Shown here piece after piece: positions 1 through 6,439 of a stretch of DNA of 64,000 bases; positions within the stretch are counted from its first letter, which is position 1, and every line of letters begins with the position of its first letter. The notes beneath the pieces are model-generated. The model was not told the origin of the DNA and made no database searches. It saw only the letters and a list, made by a program, of their open reading frames with translations. The stretch comes from Natronoarchaeum philippinense (GTDB lineage Archaea; Halobacteriota; Halobacteria; Halobacteriales; Natronoarchaeaceae): positions 1 through 64,000 of the forward strand of contig NZ_OBEJ01000002.1 in assembly GCF_900215575.1 (NCBI RefSeq). Reading direction: 5' to 3'. The position numbers and the translations under genes were made by a program.

Positions 1-1
1 G

Positions 2-85
2 GAGGCCTTCCGGCGCTCGTACAACAAGCTCTCCCCGCCGTGTCGCATCGTCGTCGAGCGCGGCGAGGAGAAGCTCGTCTCCTGA
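2..85 (+). CDS. C-terminal fragment of a gene cut by the window edge
   Basis: An open frame enters from the left edge and stops at TGA 83-85. It encodes the last 27 residues of a protein rich in Arg, Lys and Glu, ending EEKLVS. The codon bias matches the neighbouring genes, so it is probably a real gene. The fragment is too short for me to name a family. The next gene on the same strand starts 106 bases later. Confidence 0.5.
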   Translation, partial: EAFRRSYNKLSPPCRIVVERGEEKLVS

Positions 86-190
86 GGCCGGGCCGGATTC
101 GGTTCTGCGGATCTTTTCTCTCGCGCGTGACGCCACAGTCGAACACTCGTAGTACCCGTCTTTTTGCCCCTTCCGCACCGAGTGGGCGGT

Positions 191-1066
191 ATGTTGACGC
201 TCGCGGTCGCAAACCGCGCCGAGACGTTCGAGCGGATGGCCGATCCGCTGGCCGAACGCGGTATCGAGGTTCGTCACGTGCCGGTCTCCGAGCGCACGCT
301 GTCGCTGACCGGCGAGCGCCCGTGGTCGCCCGACGAGTTCGACGTTGGCTTCGTCTACCCCGGCCGGATGATCGAGGGCGGGGCGGCCGAGGCGATGCTC
401 GACGTGCCGTGGCTCAACGGCCGCGACGCCGTGCTGACCTCGCGGAACAAGGCCGGCGTGATCGCCCGTCTCGATCGGGCTGACGTACCTGTCCCCGAGA
501 CGACGCTGGTGTCGAACCCCGTCGACGAGGCCGATCTAATCGACGCCTTCGAGCGGTTCGACCCGCCCGTGGTCGTCAAGCCGACTTCGACGACTCGCGG
601 CGTCGGCGTCGCCAAGGCGACCGATCTCGACTCGTTTCTCGGCGTCGTCGACTACCTCGATCTGGTCCACGACTTCCGGGCGACCGGCGACAAATCCTTT
701 CTCGTCCAAGAGTACCTGCCCGACGCTCGGGACTACCGGGCGATGGTGTTAGACGGCGAGTTCGTCGGCGCCGTCGAGCGTCGCCTCCCCGAAGACGCGC
801 TGGCTGCCGGCCAGTGGAAGCACAACGTCCACCGGGGCGCCGAGGCGACCGGCGTCGACCTGCCCGACGAGTGGCGGCGTCTGGCCGAGCGCGTCGCCGC
901 CGAGGTGAACATTCCGTTCGTCGGCGTCGACCTGCTGGTCAGCGACGGGCGTGTCGTGGTGAGCGAGACGAACGCTCGACCGACGATCGACGCCGAAACG
1001 AAGTACGAACCCGGTTTCTACGATCAGCTGGCGGCGTCGATCAGAGACCGCGGAGAAATCGAGTGA
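191..1066 (+). CDS. RimK/LysX-like ATP-grasp ligase
   Basis: This 291-residue protein has the ATP-grasp layout: an N-terminal alpha/beta part, then a central nucleotide-binding section (about residues 84-140, including VVVKPTSTTRGVG). A C-terminal metal-binding section follows (about 245-270, with the ETNARPT acidic/Asn motif that usually holds Mg2+). RimK-family enzymes join an amino acid or amine to a carboxylate through an acyl-phosphate. The substrate here cannot be read from the sequence and no LysW or biosynthetic partner lies nearby. I chose ATG 191 because the earlier in-frame ATG at 164 would add residues unlike the family start, and 191 gives the usual beta-strand opening (MLTLAVANR). 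Confidence 0.8.
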   Translation: MLTLAVANRAETFERMADPLAERGIEVRHVPVSERTLSLTGERPWSPDEFDVGFVYPGRMIEGGAAEAMLDVPWLNGRDAVLTSRNKAGVIARLDRADVPVPETTLVSNPVDEADLIDAFERFDPPVVVKPTSTTRGVGVAKATDLDSFLGVVDYLDLVHDFRATGDKSFLVQEYLPDARDYRAMVLDGEFVGAVERRLPEDALAAGQWKHNVHRGAEATGVDLPDEWRRLAERVAAEVNIPFVGVDLLVSDGRVVVSETNARPTIDAETKYEPGFYDQLAASIRDRGEIE

Positions 1067-1081
1067 GTCGAGCGACCGCGA

Positions 1082-1471
1082 TCAGTCCAGGTCGATGTCG
1101 GCGGAGTCGTCGGCCTGATCGAACACGACTTCGAGGACGCCGTTGTTGTACGTCGCGCTGGCGGTGTGCTCGTCGACGCGGCTCGGCAGCGTGACCCGAT
1201 CGTCGTAGGTGCGACGCTCGCTGGCGGCGCCGATCGTCAGCACCTTGCCGTCGCACTGCAGGTCGATGTCGTCTTTCTCGACGCCGGGAATGTCCGCGAT
1301 CACGCGGACCTCCTCGTCGGTTTCGTGGACATCCACGTGCGTGTCAGTGCCGAAGCCGGCGTCGTCCTCGAAGCCGACATCGACGTTGCCTTGGCCGATA
1401 GCGTCGTTCATCATCCGCTCAATCTCCCGGAACAGATCGTCGAAGGGGTCGTCGCGGTCGTCGCGGTGCAT
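1082..1471 (-). CDS. Hsp20/alpha-crystallin small heat-shock protein
   Basis: The 129-residue product has a short acidic N-terminal arm (about 1-40) followed by an alpha-crystallin beta-sandwich. Hallmarks are the strand pattern around VRVIADIPGVEKDDI and the late GVL motif in YNNGVLEVVF. Small heat-shock proteins bind unfolding proteins without ATP in the cytoplasm. The very acidic composition fits a halophile. The gene is convergent with the ATP-grasp gene, with 15 bases between the stop codons, and looks monocistronic. Confidence 0.9.
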   Translation of the reverse strand: MHRDDRDDPFDDLFREIERMMNDAIGQGNVDVGFEDDAGFGTDTHVDVHETDEEVRVIADIPGVEKDDIDLQCDGKVLTIGAASERRTYDDRVTLPSRVDEHTASATYNNGVLEVVFDQADDSADIDLD

Positions 1472-1577
1472 GAACGTTGGTAGTCCCTACCGCGGCAAAA
1501 ACCTTCTGTCGGCCCCGGAATTCGCCGCCGCCGTCGAATCGGCTCTCCGACGGTGACTGGGCCTCTCTCGGGCTGGA

Positions 1578-2648
1578 TCAGCGATTCCGACCGCTCCCGT
1601 CGGCGGCGACGCCGGGTGCTTCGATACGGACGGCTTCGTCCGTGAGCCCCAGCGCGGCGTTCGTCCGGGCGACGCTCTCCTCGCGGTCGGCTAGGTCGAA
1701 CATCGCCCGGAGCGCGTCGACGTTCTCGGGCACCACGTCGGCCTCTTGGTGGATCGCCTGAAAACAATAGAAGTCCCGTCCCTCGACGGTGATCGACTCC
1801 TCCCAGACACAGTTCTCCCAGATGTCTCCCCGCGGCCGTCCGGCGTCGCGGGCGTACTCGCGAAGCTCGCCGCAGCTCTCGATCCGCGAGCGTCGGGGGA
1901 CGAGAAACACCCGCGATTCGGCGTCGAGCAGGTCCCGCACGTCGCGGACATCGGGCGCCGATTCGAGCGTGACGTTGACGCTGTGGACGTGCATCAGCGT
2001 CGCGGGCACCGTCAGCCCGAGCGTATCGATCGAGAGATCAGGGAAAACAGTCTGCACGTCCGGGCCGTGGTGAGAGGGAACTTCGACCGGGTTGGGAAGG
2101 ATGTCGTTGATCGGTCCCCGTCCGGACTGGTCGGGGTCGCCGCCACGGCGCACCAGCGTCGCACGCGCCTTCTTGACGCCGTAGGTCTCCGAGAGCGGCG
2201 CGAGCAATCGTGAAAGCCCGGTCGTGTTACACGAGACGACTCGGACGTACTCGGCGTCCCGTGCGTCCTCGAAGTTCGACCGAGCGTTGAAACTCATCTC
2301 GGCCACGTCGGGGCTCTCGGCACCCTGAAACACCGCTGGCGTGTCGTGGGCTTCGTACAGCGATCGGTACTCGGCGCCAACGCCGCCGGGGGTCGCGTCG
2401 ACGATCACGTCGCTGGCGTCGACGAGATCCTCGACGGTACCGGCGATGTCGAGGCCGGCCGCCCGAAACGCATCGACGGCGTCCTCGTCGGTCGCGTGCA
2501 GATCGTAGCCTGCAACACTGGCCCGCTCTGCGGCGAAGTCGGGGCCGGTCTTGGTTACGCCCTCGACGGTCATATCCGGTTGCGATCGCACCGCATCGGC
2601 GACGCGCTTGCCGATGGTACCGTAGCCGTTGACGCCCACGTGGAGCAT
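1578..2648 (-). CDS. gapB: Type II glyceraldehyde-3-phosphate dehydrogenase
   Basis: At 356 residues this matches the archaeal type II GAPDH family. It opens with a Rossmann GxGxxG segment ([10 protein letters not shown], residues 7-16) and has the archaeal active-site motif SCNTTGL with catalytic Cys140. It interconverts glyceraldehyde 3-phosphate and 1,3-bisphosphoglycerate. In Haloferax the type II enzyme works mainly in gluconeogenesis, and I infer the same here from the division of labour with the type I enzyme next door. A TATA-like box at 2671-2680 (read on the minus strand) sits about 25-32 bases before the ATG, so the mRNA is probably leaderless. A TrmB-like site lies upstream of that box. 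Confidence 0.93.
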   Translation of the reverse strand: MLHVGVNGYGTIGKRVADAVRSQPDMTVEGVTKTGPDFAAERASVAGYDLHATDEDAVDAFRAAGLDIAGTVEDLVDASDVIVDATPGGVGAEYRSLYEAHDTPAVFQGAESPDVAEMSFNARSNFEDARDAEYVRVVSCNTTGLSRLLAPLSETYGVKKARATLVRRGGDPDQSGRGPINDILPNPVEVPSHHGPDVQTVFPDLSIDTLGLTVPATLMHVHSVNVTLESAPDVRDVRDLLDAESRVFLVPRRSRIESCGELREYARDAGRPRGDIWENCVWEESITVEGRDFYCFQAIHQEADVVPENVDALRAMFDLADREESVARTNAALGLTDEAVRIEAPGVAADGSGRNR

Positions 2649-2701
2649 GTGTGTGGGTGCGGTAGGCGCCGGGATAAATCTTCGTGTGGTTGATAGATCC
2701 T

Positions 2702-2717
2702 TACTCGAAATATAGTA
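2702..2717 (-). promoter_or_regulatory. TrmB-like operator, activator position for gapB
   Basis: The site reads TACT-N8-AGTA (TACTCGAAATATAGTA) and resembles the TACT-N7/8-GAGTA motif described for the haloarchaeal sugar regulator TrmB. It lies about 20 bases upstream of the gapB TATA-like box, where an activator would bind. Assignment to TrmB is inference; no trmB gene lies in this window. Confidence 0.5.
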
Positions 2718-2728
2718 CCAAACGATAA

Positions 2729-2770
2729 ATCAGTGCTATCGGTGTCTCAGGCACTGATTGACGCCGATAG
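2729..2770. repeat. Two interleaved inverted repeats
   Basis: ATCAGTGC at 2729-2736 pairs with GCACTGAT at 2751-2758, and CTATCGG at 2736-2742 pairs with CCGATAG at 2764-2770. The arms interlock, so either hairpin could form but both together only as a very tight pseudoknot. As DNA they could equally be overlapping dyad operators. Confidence 0.6.
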
Positions 2771-3004
2771 ACAAATTTTTTCGTTTGTTGATATTCGTGG
2801 TAGATGGCAGCATTCACCATGCCTCCCTGTACTGGCCGCTACCGCTGGATACATATCTATATTGATGTATTTCTCCGCCCGCTCCGTTTGTTTCTGCCCA
2901 TTCCTCGTTTTTTGATGAATCGGGCGATCAGGCACCGTTTTGTAATTCTAAATTATTAATTGCAAGACGGATCTGACATCCGAATCGTCTTTAGGTAAAT
3001 ACTT

Positions 3005-3020
3005 TACTCGGAAGGTCGTA
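3005..3020 (+). promoter_or_regulatory. TrmB-like operator, repressor position for gapA
   Basis: TACT-N8-CGTA (TACTCGGAAGGTCGTA) shares the TACTCG...GTA frame and 16-base length with the site at 2702-2717. It overlaps or directly follows the gapA TATA-like stretch and ends 10 bases before the ATG, where binding would block initiation. The right half matches the published motif only partly. Confidence 0.4.
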
Positions 3021-3030
3021 TCCGACTCGT

Positions 3031-4071
3031 ATGAGTGACTCCGCAGACGATACGCTCCGCGTAGGACTGAACGGGTTCGGTCGTATCGGGCGCAACGTGT
3101 TCCGCGCCTCCCTTGACGCCGAAGGCATCGAGGTCGTCGGCATCAACGACGTGATGGACGTCGACGATATGGCCTATCTCCTGAAGTACGACAGCGTCCA
3201 CGGCCGCACCGAGGACGTCGAGATCGACGACGACGGCGACCTCGTCGTCGGCGATCGGACGGTCCCGATCCTCTCGGAGAAAGACCCCGCCGAACTGCCC
3301 TGGGACGATCTCGACGTCGATGTCGCCTTCGAGTGCACCGGCCTGTTCCGCAACTACGACGACGCGTACAAGCACGTCGAAGCCGGCGCCGAGAAGACCA
3401 TCATCTCCGCGCCGCCGAAAGGCGAGAAGGAGGTCCTGACGATCGTCTACGGCGTCAACCACGACGAGTACGAGGGCCAAGACGTCGTCTCGAACGCCTC
3501 CTGTACCACGAACTCCGTCGCGCCCGTCGCCAAGGTGCTCGACGACGAGTTCGGCATCGAGTCGGGCGTCCTGACGACGACCCACGCCTACACCGGCACC
3601 CAGAGCCTCGTCGACGGCCCCAAGGCCAAGCGCCGCCGCGGCCGCGCCGCCGCCGAGAACATCGTCCCGACCTCGACGGGCGCCGCGCAGGCGACCACCG
3701 AGGTCCTGCCCCAGCTCGAAGGCAAACTCGACGGCATGGCGATGCGCGTGCCCGTTCCGGACGGCTCGATCACCGACCTTACGGTCGACCTCGAAGCCGA
3801 CGCCTCCATCGAGGAGATCAACGCCGCGTTCGAGGACGCCGCCGAGGGCGACCTCGAAGGCGTCATGGGCTACACCGACGACGAGATCGTCTCGCGTGAC
3901 GTGGTCGGCCAGCCCTACTCCTCGCTGATCGACGGCGACGCCACGATGAAAGTCGAGGACGGCCTCGTGAAGGTGCTCGCGTGGTACGACAACGAGTACG
4001 GCTTCTCGAACCGGATGCTCGACCTCGCGGCCTACGTCACCGAAGAGTCCGAACTCGAAGCCTCCGCCTGA
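3031..4071 (+). CDS. gapA: Type I glyceraldehyde-3-phosphate dehydrogenase
   Basis: The 346-residue protein has the bacterial-type GAPDH signature: the NAD(P) loop NGFGRIGRN (about 14-22), the active-site ASCTTN with Cys158, and the partner His185 in TTTHAYTG. It catalyses phosphorylating oxidation of glyceraldehyde 3-phosphate. In haloarchaea the type I enzyme serves sugar breakdown, opposite to the type II enzyme encoded divergently upstream. pgk follows 53 bases downstream on the same strand, so both steps are probably co-transcribed. A TATA-like box about 30 bases before the ATG suggests a leaderless or nearly leaderless mRNA. Confidence 0.95.
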   Translation: MSDSADDTLRVGLNGFGRIGRNVFRASLDAEGIEVVGINDVMDVDDMAYLLKYDSVHGRTEDVEIDDDGDLVVGDRTVPILSEKDPAELPWDDLDVDVAFECTGLFRNYDDAYKHVEAGAEKTIISAPPKGEKEVLTIVYGVNHDEYEGQDVVSNASCTTNSVAPVAKVLDDEFGIESGVLTTTHAYTGTQSLVDGPKAKRRRGRAAAENIVPTSTGAAQATTEVLPQLEGKLDGMAMRVPVPDGSITDLTVDLEADASIEEINAAFEDAAEGDLEGVMGYTDDEIVSRDVVGQPYSSLIDGDATMKVEDGLVKVLAWYDNEYGFSNRMLDLAAYVTEESELEASA

Positions 4072-4124
4072 GGCTCGGCCCCTCGAACCGATCGCGTACT
4101 CACTTTCGGCAGATTCCACCATTC

Positions 4125-5339
4125 ATGTTCAACACCATCGACGACCTCGACTCCGAGCAGCGACTCCTGATGCGCGTCGACCTGAACGCGCCCGTCGACG
4201 ACGGCGACGTGCAGGACAACCGCCGCTTTGCCCGCCACGCCGAGACGGTCGCGGAACTGACCGAGAACGACCACGCCGTCGCGCTGATGGCCCATCAGGG
4301 CCGTCCCGGCCGCGACACGTTCGTCACGCTCGAACAGCACGCCGACATCCTCGCCGACCATCTCGACCACCCCGTCGAGTACGTCCCCTCGACGTACGGC
4401 GAGGAGGCCCTCGACGCGACCGAGGACCTCGAATCCGGCGACGTGCTCATGCTGGAGAACGTCCGGATGACCGACGAGGAACTCGCCGACCTGACGCCCG
4501 AGGAACACGGCGAAACCGAGTTCGTCCAGACGCTGGCGCCGGAGTTCGACGCCTACGTCAACGACGGCTACTCGGTCGCCCACCGCGCCCACACCTCGAT
4601 CGTCGGCTTCCCGCAGGTCATGGACAGCTACGCCGGCTCGGTGATGGAAGACGAGTACGAGTACAACACCTCCATCGAGCGCCGCGAGTTCGACGGCAAG
4701 GTGACGATGGCGCTCGGCGGCACGAAGGCCGAAGATGTCATCGCGGCGATGGAGAACTTAGACGAGAAGGTCGACCAGTTCCTGCTGGGCGGCATCGTCG
4801 GGCACCTGTTCCTCCGAGCGAAAGGCTACGAGATCGGCATCGACACGCCCGACGGCCCCGGCCTCTACGACGAGAGCTGGGAGGAAAATGAGGAGACGAT
4901 CCGCGAGGTCATCGAGACCTACGGCGACCGCATCTCGCTGCCCGTCGATGTCGCCCGCGAGGGCGAGGACGGCGAACGGGTCACCGAGCGCGTCGAGAAC
5001 GCCGACCACCCCGACGAGTACATGGACGTGGGCGAGGCCACCATCGACGAGTACCGACCGCACATCGAGGAGTCCGAGGCCGTCCTCGTCAAGGGCGCAC
5101 TCGGCGTCTTCGAGATGGAGCAGTTCAGCTACGGCACCCGCGGCGTCCTCGAAGCCATCGCCGAGACCGACTGCTACGCGGTCGTCGGCGGCGGCGACAC
5201 CTCCCGGGCCGTCGAGATGTACGACATCGGTGCCGAGCACTTCGATCACCTCTCGATCGCCGGCGGTGCGTACCTGCGCGCGCTGACGGGCGCGCCGCTG
5301 CCCGCCGTCGAGGCCTTGGAAGCCGCCGCCGAGCGGTAG
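4125..5339 (+). CDS. pgk: Phosphoglycerate kinase
   Basis: This 404-residue protein has the PGK opening with RVDLNAPVDDG, the substrate-side MAHQGRPGR, the GGTKAED and LGGIVGH segments, and the C-terminal nucleotide motif AVVGGGDTS. It transfers phosphate between 1,3-bisphosphoglycerate and ADP. ATG 4125 is chosen over upstream in-frame codons because it gives the standard start and normal family length. The last 19 codons (5283-5339) are repeated at 6314-6370 with only two synonymous changes, beyond an inserted toxin-antitoxin pair. The functional gene is complete. Confidence 0.95.
   Translation: MFNTIDDLDSEQRLLMRVDLNAPVDDGDVQDNRRFARHAETVAELTENDHAVALMAHQGRPGRDTFVTLEQHADILADHLDHPVEYVPSTYGEEALDATEDLESGDVLMLENVRMTDEELADLTPEEHGETEFVQTLAPEFDAYVNDGYSVAHRAHTSIVGFPQVMDSYAGSVMEDEYEYNTSIERREFDGKVTMALGGTKAEDVIAAMENLDEKVDQFLLGGIVGHLFLRAKGYEIGIDTPDGPGLYDESWEENEETIREVIETYGDRISLPVDVAREGEDGERVTERVENADHPDEYMDVGEATIDEYRPHIEESEAVLVKGALGVFEMEQFSYGTRGVLEAIAETDCYAVVGGGDTSRAVEMYDIGAEHFDHLSIAGGAYLRALTGAPLPAVEALEAAAER
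5283..5339 (+). repeat. pgk 3'-end repeat, copy A (inside pgk)
   Basis: These 57 bases are the last 19 codons of pgk including the stop. They match 6314-6370 at 55 of 57 positions; both differences (TTG/CTG for Leu, CGG/CGA for Arg) are synonymous. The two copies bracket the MNT-HEPN module. Confidence 0.95.
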
Positions 5340-5417
5340 ACGTTCGCGGAGCCCCGTTCTCTCTTCCGGTTCGAGTGACCAGTACTACCAAGTAAATCGG
5401 AAGTGTAGTGTTCGACA

Positions 5418-5846
5418 ATGCAGACGCGCGAAGACACCGATGTCGAGGACGTTGATCTTGGCGCCGTCACCGCGGCGGTCGATGGGTTTCCGGTGCGCGC
5501 TGCTGTCTTGTATGGGTCTGTGGCCCGCGGAGCCGCCACCGAACGAAGCGACATCGACCTCGCCGTCACGTTCGATCCCGATCTCTCTTCGAGCGCCAAA
5601 ACGGAGGCTCGGCTTGGCCTGACCGAGCAGTTGTCGGTGGTCCTCGAAACTGACGCCGTCGATGTCGTTCCGCTCGAACGCGCGCCGCCGTCGCTCGTCA
5701 CTGACGTGATCGACGAGGGAATCCTCGTGTACGGATCGGCGTCTTCGGTTACGAGTCTTCGTCCCGATTCGCCGTCCGACCGTGCCAGTGAGGACCCTCT
5801 CGAAGAGTTCGACGAGGTACTGACCGACATCGAGCGGGCCGTCTGA
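5418..5846 (+). CDS. mntA: MNT-type nucleotidyltransferase antitoxin
   Basis: The 142-residue protein has the minimal nucleotidyltransferase motif GSx10DxD (Gly33-Ser34, Asp45, Asp47 in YGSVARG...SDIDLAV). In characterised HEPN-MNT pairs the MntA enzyme neutralises its HEPN toxin by attaching AMP to a tyrosine close to the toxin active site. The HEPN gene starts one base after this stop codon, so the two are translationally linked. The short leader 5340-5417 contains AT-rich promoter-like sequence. The pair lies between two copies of the pgk 3' end, which suggests insertion. Confidence 0.85.
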   Translation: MQTREDTDVEDVDLGAVTAAVDGFPVRAAVLYGSVARGAATERSDIDLAVTFDPDLSSSAKTEARLGLTEQLSVVLETDAVDVVPLERAPPSLVTDVIDEGILVYGSASSVTSLRPDSPSDRASEDPLEEFDEVLTDIERAV

Positions 5847-5847
5847 G

Positions 5848-6249
5848 ATGGACTCCCGTACTGAGCGGCGTATTCTCCAGAAGGCCCAGTACGTGCGTGA
5901 CGCCGTCGAAGTGCTCGCCGAGAAGCGAGATTCGCTAACACTGGCTGCGTACCGATCGAGCCGCTCCAATCGGACGATCGTCGAACGGGAGTTCGAGACC
6001 GCGATTCAGGCGTGTATCGACATCGCCAAGATGGTGCTTCGGACAGACGGCGCCGACGTACCGCCAACGAATGCGGCGGCCTTTCGACTCCTCGGTGACA
6101 GAGCTATCCTCGACGACGACACTGCCACGGGAATGGCACAGGCTGCTGGATTCCGAAATGTACTCGCACACCAGTATGGCGACGAGATCGACGACGAGGA
6201 CTGTACAACGTCTTGCAATCCAAGCTTCCGTTGTTCCTCGAGTATCTGA
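5848..6249 (+). pseudogene. hepT: HEPN/DUF86 toxin partner, frameshifted near the 3' end
   Basis: The frame encodes 133 residues and keeps the HEPN RNase/AMPylation motif Rx4HxY (Arg103, His108, Tyr110 in RNVLAHQY). After Asp118 the sequence leaves the family. Reading one frame over from about base 6206 restores a typical DUF86 tail (YNVLQSKLPLFLEYL then TQIRDYLAR) ending at TGA 6276-6278. A single missing base at about 6203-6205 therefore replaces the last helix with 15 unrelated residues. The catalytic motif survives, so activity may be reduced rather than lost. A sequencing error is the other explanation. Confidence 0.8.
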
Positions 6250-6313
6250 CTCAAATAAGGGATTATCTCGCCCGGTGAACGCTCTGGCCGGGGGCGTCTC
6301 GGTCCGAGGTGCA

Positions 6314-6370
6314 CTGACGGGCGCGCCGCTGCCCGCCGTCGAGGCCCTGGAAGCCGCCGCCGAGCGATAG
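6314..6370 (+). repeat. pgk 3'-end repeat, copy B (displaced tail)
   Basis: This is a second copy of the last 19 pgk codons with two synonymous differences. Weaker homology continues upstream to about 6290: the translated AGGVSVRG corresponds to AGGAYLR in pgk, with one extra codon. So this is the remnant of a diverged pgk gene, not just a short repeat. It has no gene body attached. Confidence 0.9.
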
Positions 6371-6439
6371 ATCCGGAAGAGACGCCCCTGAACCCCAGAC
6401 TGTAGCCGGATTCAAGTAGCTGGAAATCACTCTGTGGGT

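Larger units (their letters stand above)
2649..3030. promoter_or_regulatory. Divergent AT-rich promoter region between the two GAPDH genes
   Basis: These 382 bases separate the divergent type II and type I GAPDH genes and are far richer in A+T than the surrounding DNA. They hold a TATA-like box for each gene (2671-2680 for gapB; 2990-3004 for gapA) and two TrmB-like sites (2702-2717 and 3005-3020). They also hold two interleaved inverted repeats (2729-2770) and a run of six T at 2908-2913. Open frames of about 60 codons exist on both strands but show no coding bias. Confidence 0.75.

Noticed and set aside
2733-2915. Open frames of about 60 codons on both strands between the GAPDH genes
   Set aside because: No acidic bias, no homology-like motif, and they overlap probable promoter elements.
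3004-4122. A 372-codon frame antisense to gapA
   Set aside because: High GC keeps the complementary frame free of stops; gapA has full family motifs.
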